Of a DNA stretch of 61,807 nucleotides, positions 7,474 through 15,273 are shown in pieces. The translations under genes and the position numbers were made by a program. How positions within the stretch are numbered: the stretch's first letter is position 1; every line of letters starts with the position of its first letter. The DNA is from Terriglobia bacterium (GTDB lineage: Bacteria; Acidobacteriota; Terriglobia; Terriglobales; Acidobacteriaceae): positions 1 through 61,807 of the forward strand of contig JAIQFF010000011.1 of the NCBI GenBank assembly GCA_020073395.1, given 5' to 3'. The notes beneath the pieces are model-generated. The model did no database searches, was not told the DNA's origin, and saw only the letters and a list, made by a program, of their open reading frames with translations.

Positions 7474-8928
7474 TCACCGTGGCAAAGAGTTAGGCATCGT
7501 CGCCAGCGCGTAGCCCATGACGGCCAAAGCGGTCGCGTTCTCCCGCAGTTCCTGGGGGATGATCTTGTCCAGCGTGTCGGCGGCGGTGTGATGGTAGTTG
7601 AAGTAGGTGCGGCCGTCCTGCAACAGGCCGAAGGCGGGCACGCCCTGCTTGGCTAAGGGCTCGAGGTCGGCCTCGGGACTATCGCTGCTCAGTTCAATGA
7701 GGTTTGCTCCCAAGGGCTGCAGCACATCGAACACGGGCTGCAGCAGGGCGGCGGCCTCGGCGCTGATCTTGGCTCGGAACCCCATGGGATGAGAGGCCCC
7801 CAGATCGCTTTCAATCGCGGCCACGTGGTTGCCTATCTCGGCGGCATGGGCTTTGGCATAGGCCACATGGCCGCGTCCCAGGTTTTCTTCGTCCATCCAG
7901 GCGATCACCCGCAGCGTCCGCCGGGGGCGCAAATGCAGTTGCTGCATCAGTTGTGCGGTTTCCATGGCGACGGCCACGCCGGCTGCGTCATCGATGGCGC
8001 CCGTTCCCAAGTCCCATGAATCGAGGTGGCCGGAGACGATCACCACCTGCTCCGGATGCTCGGAGCCCTTCAGGTCTCCGACGACGTTATACGTGCTGAC
8101 TTCTTCCGCAGTCTGGGAGGTCAGGATTATGTGCATGCGGACCTTGCCTTGAGAAGTCAGATGAGCAATCAGGTCAGCATCTTCGCTGGTTACCGCTCCG
8201 GCCGGAATGTCGGCTGCGCGGCTGTTTCCGGTATGTGCGAGGCGATAGTCGGCGCCGCCGACTGACCTGACCAGCGAAGCGGCAGCCCCCAGCGCAGCTG
8301 CCTTTTGCGCCCCCAGGGCACGGTAGGCCACGGCTTCGTCATAAGCCTCGCCGGCATAGCCAGCCGCCGCTTTCTGCTTGTCGAAGACGACGTCGAACAG
8401 GACGATTTTTCCAGCCACCTCCTGCCGCCCCAGACGATCCAGATCGGCAAAGCTATTGGCCACAATGACGTCCGCCGTGATTCCCCCTGGCGGCGTGGGA
8501 TGATTTCCACCCAATGCGGTCAACACAATCTTCTGGGTGGTTCCTGCAACCTGCCCGGGATACTCCACCAGCTCGGCGGATTCGGCCCCTCGTATCCAAT
8601 GCCGGGCCTGCACCGGTTCCAGATGTACGTCCAGCCCGAGCTTTCGCATCTCACCGGCCACGTACTCGATCGCGGCCTGCGCCTGGGGCGATCCCACGGC
8701 CCGCGGGCCGATATTTTCGGTGATGTGGGCCACTTGCCGGTAGGCGTACTCGTCGGTCAGGGCGGCGTCGCGAATCGCCGTGAGTTGCTGCATTAGTGCC
8801 GGCGACAGTGACGCTGTGGCCGCTGCCCGCGGACGTTCATAGTCGGAATTAGCTGGGACAACTTGCTTTTGTCCAAGGAGAATGCCAGGGGTCAAGGCCA
8901 GCAGTAGAAGGAGGCTTGTGTTTCGCAT
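7474..8928 (-). CDS. Secreted M28-family zinc aminopeptidase/carboxypeptidase Q-like
   Basis: The protein has 484 residues with a signal peptide (MRNTSLLLLLALTPGILLG). A PA-like insert (about 115-270) precedes the M28 catalytic domain. The co-catalytic zinc ligands are visible: SGHLDSWD (His, and Asp just after), GAIDDAAG (bridging Asp), WMDEENLG (catalytic and ligand Glu), AIESD (Asp) and NYHHTAADT (His). Length and order match the peptidase M28B/PGCP (plasma glutamate carboxypeptidase-like) group. It is probably periplasmic or secreted and removes terminal residues from peptides. It stands alone between intergenic regions. Confidence 0.92.
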   Translation of the reverse strand: MRNTSLLLLLALTPGILLGQKQVVPANSDYERPRAAATASLSPALMQQLTAIRDAALTDEYAYRQVAHITENIGPRAVGSPQAQAAIEYVAGEMRKLGLDVHLEPVQARHWIRGAESAELVEYPGQVAGTTQKIVLTALGGNHPTPPGGITADVIVANSFADLDRLGRQEVAGKIVLFDVVFDKQKAAAGYAGEAYDEAVAYRALGAQKAAALGAAASLVRSVGGADYRLAHTGNSRAADIPAGAVTSEDADLIAHLTSQGKVRMHIILTSQTAEEVSTYNVVGDLKGSEHPEQVVIVSGHLDSWDLGTGAIDDAAGVAVAMETAQLMQQLHLRPRRTLRVIAWMDEENLGRGHVAYAKAHAAEIGNHVAAIESDLGASHPMGFRAKISAEAAALLQPVFDVLQPLGANLIELSSDSPEADLEPLAKQGVPAFGLLQDGRTYFNYHHTAADTLDKIIPQELRENATALAVMGYALATMPNSLPR

Positions 8929-9422
8929 GTTGAGGTAGAGACTACCTCAATCTTGAAACTGGTGCCTGTGTGCCCGGGAGCAGGAACGGGGCCATGAGCC
9001 AACTCAAAAAAATGGCCCCATTTCTGGGGCCACAATTAAAAGAGGCAAAGTGGAAGGTTGAGTCAGGAATGGCGAAGCGGAGAGCCAATCCGGTAGCCGG
9101 AAAGGCAACTAGAGAGATATCGCGAAAAACAGAGAGTGAAGGTCATTTGTCAGCGGCCTCTTTTGGTACGTACCTAAGTGCATTTGCGCAACCAAAGCTG
9201 CAAACTCCCGCAGCAGTCTGCCGAAGGTTCGGCAAACGACTGCAAAATAGGCACTTAGTAGAGATGGCAACAATCCGGAAGGGAATATCACAGCCTAATG
9301 TGTTAAGAGTTGGAATGCAGAATCCTGCACATTCGCTGCACAGTCTGACCCTCTGACGGCCGGACGTCAGACTTCACAGTTCAGACGTTAGTCGAGTTAG
9401 ATGCGAAGTCCGAGGTCCGGTC
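8929..9422. other. Intergenic stretch with hairpins and a minus-strand terminator
   Basis: No credible gene was found; an open frame on the plus strand at 8970-9356 has no recognisable content. It holds a strong minus-strand terminator (9005-9032), a hairpin at 9213-9243 (GCAGT..ACTGC enclosing TGCCGA/TCGGCA) and a small TCTGACG/CGTCAGA hairpin at 9352-9371. These could belong to a long 3' untranslated region of the GvpL/F gene or to a separate small RNA. Confidence 0.5.
9005..9032 (-). terminator. Rho-independent terminator (minus strand)
   Basis: TGGCCCCA at 9013-9020 and TGGGGCCA at 9025-9032 form an 8-bp GC-rich stem with loop TTTC. On the minus strand the stem is followed by seven or more T (A-run 9006-9012). 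It lies 390 bases beyond the stop of the GvpL/F gene and about 77 bases upstream of the M28 peptidase start, so it separates these two minus-strand transcripts. Confidence 0.75.
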
Positions 9423-10169
9423 TTAGGAGTTTCCCGCCACCATTCGCAGCTTGCCGGGCAGGAAGTGATAGGGCGGCCAGGGCCCGCTGATCGCCAGTTC
9501 GCAGTTCTTTAACTGCTTGGCGGCGCTGCTGTAGCGGTTCTGATATTTTTCGATGGATTTGGAATCAATCAGGTGGGCAATATCAATCAGCATTCCGTCG
9601 GAATCCACTCGTTTACAGCTAATCTCTTCTTCCAACGGATTGAACAACTTGTGTACTTGCACGGAGAGGGCGCGGGCCTTTGTTCGCCGTTCGCGATCCT
9701 GGGAGGCCTTCTCTCGCAGTTTGACCAGGTAGTCGCCGCCAACCGTGTCGGGCAGGACTATCTCGGCCATGGCCTCGCGAAGGGAGCCATCTTTGACCCG
9801 CAGCTTCAGGTGCATTTCGGCCTTGCCGCGCAGCCGGGCCACGCTCTGGCCGAAGGTGCGGCGGTTGGATCGGACGGCTTGGCGTAGCGCCTCATCCGAA
9901 TCGAAAATCGTGCCAAAACGGAAAGGAAGCACGGTCCCACTGCGGAAGCAGACGCTCACGACGCGCGCATGTTCAAGGACGTTTTTCTCCCCAAACTGCA
10001 CGTTGTCGCGCTCGTACTCGCTGACGACGATATTGAATTCTCCGCTGGGATAGCCCAGGACTGCGGCTCCGTTGACGCCTTGAACCCCTTCCAGCAAGGA
10101 AGGACGACGAGAACGGGTGCCGTTGGCCAGGGTCTGTTGCTCAGTGATGCAATACGCGTACCACGCCAT
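9423..10169 (-). CDS. Orphan GvpL/GvpF family protein
   Basis: The protein has 248 residues. Family hallmarks are VLPFRFGTIF (about 81-90), a following helix with GKAEMHLKL, and the C-terminal SGPWPPYHF. GvpF/GvpL proteins are accessory proteins of gas-vesicle assembly and interact with GvpA. No gvpA, gvpN, gvpK or other gas-vesicle gene lies in the window, so here it is an orphan and gas vesicles should not be inferred. GGAGAG lies about 6 bases before ATG. A role in another protein-shell or stress context is possible but unknown. Confidence 0.88.
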   Translation of the reverse strand: MAWYAYCITEQQTLANGTRSRRPSLLEGVQGVNGAAVLGYPSGEFNIVVSEYERDNVQFGEKNVLEHARVVSVCFRSGTVLPFRFGTIFDSDEALRQAVRSNRRTFGQSVARLRGKAEMHLKLRVKDGSLREAMAEIVLPDTVGGDYLVKLREKASQDRERRTKARALSVQVHKLFNPLEEEISCKRVDSDGMLIDIAHLIDSKSIEKYQNRYSSAAKQLKNCELAISGPWPPYHFLPGKLRMVAGNS

Positions 10170-10599
10170 AGGGTCTCTCCGAACCTGTTGCGAGGCGAGC
10201 TAGGGTCACCCCACGCATACTATTGGGCCACTTTTTGAACCGTTGGAAGAAAGGGCGTACAGCGACGAGTTAAACGCTTACTGCTGCGTTCAATGTGCAT
10301 CTTACCTTGGTGCACTACAAAAATGCAACCATTTCGTTGCAGTGGGCATCTTGGGCGGTTTCATCTAGTGTGGGACGGACACTCCTGTCCGTCGCCTTTG
10401 CAGTTGACTTTGATTTGGGAAACGTGGCTTGGGCGGACACTCCTGTCCGCCGCTGTTCAAGTCGATTTTCGGTTTCGGTTTTGGCTGTTGTTTGACTGGC
10501 AAAGCCCGAGGCAATTTTTGAGTTCGCAAAGTCCAAGTCAAAAGCGGCGGACAGGAGTGTCCGCCCCACACTGGGCAGCGTGGGTGGTAACCTTGCAGC
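10170..10599. other. Intergenic repeat cluster
   Basis: This is a gene-free 430-bp stretch. It contains three copies of a GGCGGACA-NNNN-TGTCCGCC palindrome (10374-10393, 10432-10451, 10546-10565). The second and third are in opposite orientation and bound a segment of about 135 bp. Short frames through it give peptides like GRTLLSVAF but there is no sign of real coding. Confidence 0.65.
10374..10565. repeat. Three palindromic repeats (GGACA-CTCC-TGTCC type)
   Basis: The hairpins are GACGGACA/TGTCCGTC with loop CTCC at 10374-10393, GGCGGACA/TGTCCGCC with loop CTCC at 10432-10451, and the same palindrome with loop GGAG (reverse orientation) at 10546-10565. All three have perfect 8-bp stems and tetraloops. 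Copies two and three face each other like the ends of a small mobile unit. They share the 8-bp stem plus tetraloop design with other palindromes in this window. Confidence 0.8.
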
Positions 10600-11259
10600 A
10601 TGCCCGACCCACCGAGAGCCGGCCGATCTTCGGCATCCCTTGTGTTCGCCCTCATCGCCGGACTATTGCTCGGGGCTGTCTTATTTGGGCTGATCGGATT
10701 CCTTGTACTCTCACGGAGTACCGGCCCGGCTATGCTGAGCCGTTTCTGGTCGGCGGCGACCGGACGGACCCTGAGCATCGATGTAAGCCAGCCCACCGTG
10801 GTCAACCGCATCCAGCAGTTACAGCGGCTGGAGACGGTGGTTTACACCATGGACAAAGTGGTGAGCGGCGCCAAAGAAAATCCCATCTTCCCCAATTTTT
10901 TGGCGGGAGACCGTCTGCTGCTCCTGGTGCACGGAGACGTCGTTGCCGGCATTGACTTCTCCACCCTGAAGCCGGGCGATGTCAGGGTGGAGGCTAAGCA
11001 AGTCCACTTGCATCTGCCTGCCGCCCAGGTGTTCAGCACCCGGCTGGACAGCGCCAGGACGCGGGTCTATTCCCGGCAGACCGGGCTGCTGGTACCCACC
11101 GATCCCAACCTTGAAACCCAGGTGCGTCAGGAGGCGGAACGCCAGCTGCTGGCCGCTGCCCTGGCCGATGGCATCTTGCGGACTGCCCAGCAAAACGCGA
11201 CTTCGACCATCACCAGCCTGTTGCAGGGTTTGGGATTTGAGAAAATCGATCTCGACTGA
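10600..11259 (+). CDS. DUF4230 membrane-anchored protein
   Basis: The protein has 219 residues with one N-terminal membrane helix (LVFALIAGLLLGAVLFGLIGFLVL) and an exported DUF4230 domain. Typical features are QLQRLETVVYTMDKVVSG, LLLVHGDVVAGIDFSTLKPGDV and the C-terminal helical stretch VRQEAERQLLAAALADGILRTA. DUF4230 proteins are widespread and uncharacterised. It is transcribed away from the repeat cluster and converges on the SYLF-BON gene, with a shared hairpin terminator between them. Confidence 0.85.
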   Translation: MPDPPRAGRSSASLVFALIAGLLLGAVLFGLIGFLVLSRSTGPAMLSRFWSAATGRTLSIDVSQPTVVNRIQQLQRLETVVYTMDKVVSGAKENPIFPNFLAGDRLLLLVHGDVVAGIDFSTLKPGDVRVEAKQVHLHLPAAQVFSTRLDSARTRVYSRQTGLLVPTDPNLETQVRQEAERQLLAAALADGILRTAQQNATSTITSLLQGLGFEKIDLD

Positions 11260-11262
11260 AAA

Positions 11263-11293
11263 GCCCCGCTCTCTGGTTTCCAGAGAACGGGGC
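11263..11293. terminator. Hairpin terminator between convergent genes
   Basis: GCCCCG..CTCTGG, loop TTT, CCAGAG..CGGGGC forms a 12-bp stem with one 2-base mismatch. It lies 4 bases after the DUF4230 stop and 20 bases before the convergent SYLF-BON stop. The T-tract on either side is weak, so it may act in both directions or mainly protect 3' ends. Confidence 0.6.
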
Positions 11294-11312
11294 CGGTGTT
11301 TCTTGGTTTCAG

Positions 11313-12293
11313 TTAACGGCTCTGTTCCGCCTCAATCGCCAACTGGTCCTGTATTTCGCGATTCCCAGCGTAGGATCTTGCGATCCGCACCACCTTATCG
11401 CGATCCTCGGTGCTGGGGACTGATCCCGACAGCTTCACTGTGCCGGCGGTCAACGTCACATCAACCTTGGTACTATTCAACCCCGGTTCGCTCTTGAGCT
11501 TCTGCTCGATTGCGCTTTGCGCCTCGGAGGAAGTCAGCATCCGCGTGTGGGGTTCAGACCCCGAGGTTGTCGATTCCGGCTGGCGCTCAGAAGCATTGGC
11601 CACTTCGGCCTGGTTGGCGTACTTCCTGACTGCCGCCATGAACTTGTGCGATCCTTCCGGCAGGGGCGCCTCTCCTTTGAGAATCTGAGCGGCGGGAATC
11701 ATCTTGCCGTAGAGGATCCGCGTGCCATCCTTGTCCTGCGTGATGGATGCTCCGTTCAGGGTGAGACCGGCGAAAATTCCCCGGGCCCGTGAATAGGTCA
11801 GGATCTCAGCCCGCATCTTCCAGTCGGTATCAGCCTCAGCATGACGGCCGACCGGTCCAGCGGCGGCTGATGCGTCGGCACCGATCTTGAATTTGCTAGT
11901 CAGTATCTTTGCCATGCCGTGGTCATTCATCGCCAGCATTACCAGATCAACCGCTTCGCCACCAATCTGTAGTCCCCAACTGCCGCCGGTGACGGAGAAA
12001 GGAGCTGGGGCGCTCCATCCGGACTTGGTGCGGCATGTCGCCAGACCTCGTCCGTGGCGGCCGCCAAAAATGAACCCTATCTTCACCATTGACGGAACCA
12101 CTGCCACGCACTCGGCCGAGCCGAGAATCTCTTCCGGGATCCCCTTGTCAGGAGTTCCCATGATTTCATCCAACACAGCCGCCGAGGCATCCAGGCGTTT
12201 CACCTGCTCGGAGGGCTCATCTTCCGCAATCGCGAATGTGCTTACCAACAAGCCGATAGTCAATGCCAGTATTAATGATTTGCTGATTTTCAT
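11313..12293 (-). CDS. SYLF (Ysc84) domain protein with C-terminal BON domain
   Basis: The protein has 326 residues. ATG 12293 is preceded by GAGGGAGA at a good distance; a start 78 bases further upstream is less likely. The signal peptide is MKISKSLILALTIGLLVSTFAIA. The SYLF/Ysc84 lipid-binding domain spans about 30-210 (ECVAVVPSMVKIGFIFGGRHGRGL, WSAPAPFSVTGGSWGLQIG, DLVMLAMNDHGM). The BON domain spans about 245-320 (LKSEPGLNSTKVDVTLTAG, VKLSGSVPSTEDRDKVVRIA). Both domains bind membrane lipids, so a periplasmic envelope-associated role is likely. Confidence 0.9.
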   Translation of the reverse strand: MKISKSLILALTIGLLVSTFAIAEDEPSEQVKRLDASAAVLDEIMGTPDKGIPEEILGSAECVAVVPSMVKIGFIFGGRHGRGLATCRTKSGWSAPAPFSVTGGSWGLQIGGEAVDLVMLAMNDHGMAKILTSKFKIGADASAAAGPVGRHAEADTDWKMRAEILTYSRARGIFAGLTLNGASITQDKDGTRILYGKMIPAAQILKGEAPLPEGSHKFMAAVRKYANQAEVANASERQPESTTSGSEPHTRMLTSSEAQSAIEQKLKSEPGLNSTKVDVTLTAGTVKLSGSVPSTEDRDKVVRIARSYAGNREIQDQLAIEAEQSR

Positions 12294-12540
12294 ATGAATC
12301 TCCCTCGCTTCTATTTGCGCCTTATGATCTCGTATCAATACCACTTTAGAAAGTCTTTTGGCTCGAGCCACCAGGGCCTATCGCACCCGTTCCCGGCAAA
12401 GTTGATGTTTGATTACGGTGTCATGCTATGCGCCAGGCTCTTGATCCGCCATCGGGGTCATCAAGTAGGCCGGCACCCGCTTCACTGTAGATGGAAGGAC
12501 AAATTCCTATAGACTGTTGAGCGCCTGATGGCGCGGACGA

Positions 12541-13315
12541 ATGAATTCAATGCAGCAGGCGGCCTGGCTTTCGATCTGTCTATTTCTCGGGATGGTGGTC
12601 TGTCTCGAACTGGGCTATCGCATCGGCCTCTACAGTTCCGGGAAGAATGAATCCGCGCACGCGGGTACCGGCACTGTCGAAGCCGCGGTCTTCGCCCTGT
12701 TGGGCTTGCTGCTGGGATTCACCTTTGCCAACGGAATTTCGCACCTGGACCAGAGGCGGGAACTGATCGTCAAGGAAGCCAACACCATCGGGACCGCCTA
12801 TCTCCGCCTGGATTTGCTGCCGGCCGACGCCCAGCCCGAAATGCGCCACTTGTTCCGCGAATACCTGGATGCCCGGCTCAACGTATATCAAAAGCTCCCC
12901 GACTTACAGGCGGCTGATCAGGAGCTGGCAGCGCGCCAGCCAGTTGCAGCAGGAGATATGGAAGCGCGCGGTCGCGGTTGGCCTGAACGATCCGAGCCAG
13001 CACGTGGCCAGACTCCTGCTGCCCGCGTTGAATGACATGATCGATGTCACCACCTCGCGTACTATCGCCCTGCACACTCATTTACCGCCGCTGATTTTTG
13101 GCCTGTCGATTTCGGTGGCGCTGCTGAGTGGATTGCTTGCCGGATACGACATGGCAAAAGCGAAGGGCCGCAGTTGGCTGCACGTGTTGCTTTACGCCGT
13201 AGTGATTGCCATCACCATCTATACCGTGCTCGACCTTGATAATCCCCGCTTTGGTTTGATCCGGCTGGATGCTGCGGACAACGCTCTCATTCAGTTGCGG
13301 GATTCCATCCCCTAG
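12541..13315 (+). pseudogene. Frameshifted DUF4239-like membrane protein
   Basis: Two overlapping frames make one protein. The first (12541-13035) carries two membrane helices and the conserved VEAAVFALLGLLLGFTFANG, HLDQRRELIVKEANTIGTAYLRLDLLP and REYLDARLNVYQKLPD. The second (from about 12940 in the next frame, to 13315) continues ASQLQQEIWKRAVAVGLNDP, THLPPLIFGLSISVALLSGLLAGYDMA and the last helix. The switch falls around 12930-12950 (GCAGCGCGCCAGCC). Together they give about 255 residues, the normal length of bestrophin-like DUF4239 relatives. A single-base indel or sequencing error explains it. Confidence 0.75.
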
Positions 13316-13329
13316 ATCGGAACTCCGGC

Positions 13330-13965
13330 CTAGGCTTTGGGTCGCAAAGGCTGGACTTCAGGCCGCTTGAGTTCGAAGCGTTCTGTGGTGCGGGAGTACT
13401 GCATCCCGCCCATGCGTCCGATCAGGTCGAGCAAATCCGGATCCAGGCGGCCTTCCTTGACGACACTCTCCTCCAGGTGAACGCACACGATCTCCCCGAG
13501 CACCAGGCTTCCGCTGGGTGGCTCGATGCCAAAATCGATGATCCGGTTGAGTTTGCACTCGAAGCTGACTGGAGATTCCGCAACCTGGGGCGGCCGAACT
13601 ACCTGGGAAGGCCGGGTGGTCAGTTTCGCCAGGGCGAACTCGTCCACCGACGGGTCATACTCGCCGCTGGTCAGATTCATGGCCTCCGCCAGTGCGAAGG
13701 TGACCACGTTCACCACAAATTCACCGGTTTCCCGAATGTTGCGCAAGGTGTCTTTCGGAACAATCGCGCCGTCCACCTGGCGCAGCGAGGGGGAAAAGCC
13801 GAGAATCGGCGGCTTGGCCGAAAGCGCGTTAAAGAACGAAAACGGGGCCAGGTTCAAGCGTCCCTGGTTGAGTGTTGAAACCCAGGCAATGGGACGCGGA
13901 GCGACCGTGCTGAGGAGAATGCGGTAGAAGTCGCGATACGGGATTTGATCGGGACCAACGTTCAT
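13330..13965 (-). CDS. Flavin reductase-like (FMN-binding split barrel) protein
   Basis: The 211-residue protein has the flavin reductase-like domain of the DIM6/NTAB family: RDFYRILLSTVAPRPIAWVS at the start, LNLAPFSFFNALS, PPILGFSP, KDTLRNIRETGEFVVN and SLVLGEIVCVHLEE. These proteins bind FMN and reduce flavin or act on small molecules; the substrate is unknown. The last 20 residues (YSRTTERFELKRP) match the conserved tail of this subfamily. It is the last gene before a palindromic repeat and the PrxQ gene on the same strand. Confidence 0.88.
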   Translation of the reverse strand: MNVGPDQIPYRDFYRILLSTVAPRPIAWVSTLNQGRLNLAPFSFFNALSAKPPILGFSPSLRQVDGAIVPKDTLRNIRETGEFVVNVVTFALAEAMNLTSGEYDPSVDEFALAKLTTRPSQVVRPPQVAESPVSFECKLNRIIDFGIEPPSGSLVLGEIVCVHLEESVVKEGRLDPDLLDLIGRMGGMQYSRTTERFELKRPEVQPLRPKA

Positions 13966-14029
13966 GCCTACAGCTTAGATGCTGCCGGGAAGCCATGCAC
14001 TCTGAGGACCGAACCGGGCCAGCGGGCGG

Positions 14030-14049
14030 GACGGGCGGGGACGCCCGTC
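14030..14049. repeat. Palindromic repeat (GACGGGCG/CGCCCGTC)
   Basis: A perfect 8-bp stem with loop GGGA lies between the flavin reductase and peroxiredoxin genes. It has the same 8-bp stem plus tetraloop design as the other dispersed palindromes in the window, here with only the first hairpin. Confidence 0.65.
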
Positions 14050-14065
14050 CTCCATCCAGAACAAT

Positions 14066-14614
14066 TTACTTCTGAAGCGGAATGTCCGAGTTCTTCCGTA
14101 GTTCGTCCAGGGCCGCCAGCACTTCCTGGCTGTGCTTATTGGGGTCCACGCTGGTGTAGGCGCGCTCGATCTTGCCCTGCGGATCGATGATGAAAGTATT
14201 GCGTGCGGCGATTTCCACGCCCTTGTAATTCATGGTGGAATCGTATTGTTTCACCACCTTGTGTTCAGCGTCGGCCAGGAGCTTGAAGTTCAGGCCTTCC
14301 TTGGAACAGAATTCCTTGTGGGAATCGGTGGTGTCCACGCTGACTCCGACCACGACCGCATTGCGTTGCGAGTACTGCGGCTGGTCACGCTGAAAGTTGT
14401 GGGCTTCGATGGTGCATCCCGGCGTCCCGTCCTTGGGATAAAAATAGAGCACCACCCATTTTCCGCGGAAATCGGCCAGGCTGACCTGCGTGCCATCCTG
14501 CGACGGCAGGGTGAAGTCGGGCGCGGTAGTCCCGACCGCCGGCACGGCAGCAAACGCAAAGAGCAGGCCAGCTCCAAGAACGACTGTAACCAGCAAAACC
14601 ATCCATAGACGCAT
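14066..14614 (-). CDS. Exported PrxQ/BCP-type peroxiredoxin
   Basis: The protein has 182 residues with an N-terminal signal or anchor helix (MVLLVTVVLGAGLLFAFAA) and an AhpC/TSA domain. The peroxidatic Cys lies in KDGTPGCTIEAHNF. PrxQ enzymes often have the resolving Cys five residues later (CTxEAC), but here that position is His. Another Cys occurs at HKEFCSKEG. The exported location and altered resolving Cys suggest a periplasmic peroxidase that uses a different reductant. The C-terminal part (NTFIIDPQGKIERAYTSVDP) is typical. Confidence 0.9.
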   Translation of the reverse strand: MRLWMVLLVTVVLGAGLLFAFAAVPAVGTTAPDFTLPSQDGTQVSLADFRGKWVVLYFYPKDGTPGCTIEAHNFQRDQPQYSQRNAVVVGVSVDTTDSHKEFCSKEGLNFKLLADAEHKVVKQYDSTMNYKGVEIAARNTFIIDPQGKIERAYTSVDPNKHSQEVLAALDELRKNSDIPLQK

Positions 14615-14768
14615 GAAGACTCCTTCGAGCAGTTAGGTTATCTCGGGACGGTAGCCCGTGTCCACGCGGGGCTTGTCATTTTCCTGCCCAAACTTTTAAG
14701 TGGTTTTTGCATCTCTGACTGGATAAAGTCAACCGGTCCGGTCCGTCCGGGGAAAGGCGGAAAAGATC

Positions 14769-15257
14769 ATGAAACCCGACCAGGACGCTTCCCTGCGCCA
14801 GCATCTGCTTGAATTGCTCAAGGGCGGAAGTGCCCACGCCCGGCTCGATGACGCGATCGCGGAAATCCCGGCCAAATTACGAGGAAAGAAGCCGGCGGGG
14901 TTTCCGCATTCCGCCTGGATGCTGCTGGAGCACATGCGCATCGCGCAATGGGACATCCTCGAATTCAGCCGCAACCGAAAGCATGTCTCGCCCGATTGGC
15001 CCCAGGGCTACTGGCCGCGCAGCGAAGCTCCGCCCAGCGCAGCCGCCTGGAATGCCAGCATCAAGAGATTTCGCCAGGACCTTAAGGCCATGCAGGGCCT
15101 GGTCGCCAATCGAAAGACTGATCTTTTTTCCCGCATTCCGTGGGGAGATGGTCAGACCATCCTGCGCGAAGCCCTGCTGCTGGCCGATCACAACGCATAC
15201 CACGTGGCCCAGCTGGTGGACGTCCGCCGCCTGCTGGGAGTTTGGTCCGGAAAGTAG
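14769..15257 (+). CDS. DinB-family protein
   Basis: The 162-residue four-helix bundle of the DinB/YfiT-like superfamily shows [20 protein letters not shown] and a C-terminal [20 protein letters not shown], with the metal-binding His triad as H in [11 protein letters not shown] and two His in DHNAYH. Such proteins often act as bacillithiol-type S-transferases or metal-dependent hydrolases, but the function is usually unknown. It ends 16 bases from the convergent gene. Confidence 0.88.
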   Translation: MKPDQDASLRQHLLELLKGGSAHARLDDAIAEIPAKLRGKKPAGFPHSAWMLLEHMRIAQWDILEFSRNRKHVSPDWPQGYWPRSEAPPSAAAWNASIKRFRQDLKAMQGLVANRKTDLFSRIPWGDGQTILREALLLADHNAYHVAQLVDVRRLLGVWSGK

Positions 15258-15273
15258 ATTTCTTCGGCCGTGA

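Noticed and set aside
8970..9356. Open frame of 128 codons on the plus strand
   Set aside because: There is no recognisable protein sequence and it runs through a minus-strand terminator and hairpins.
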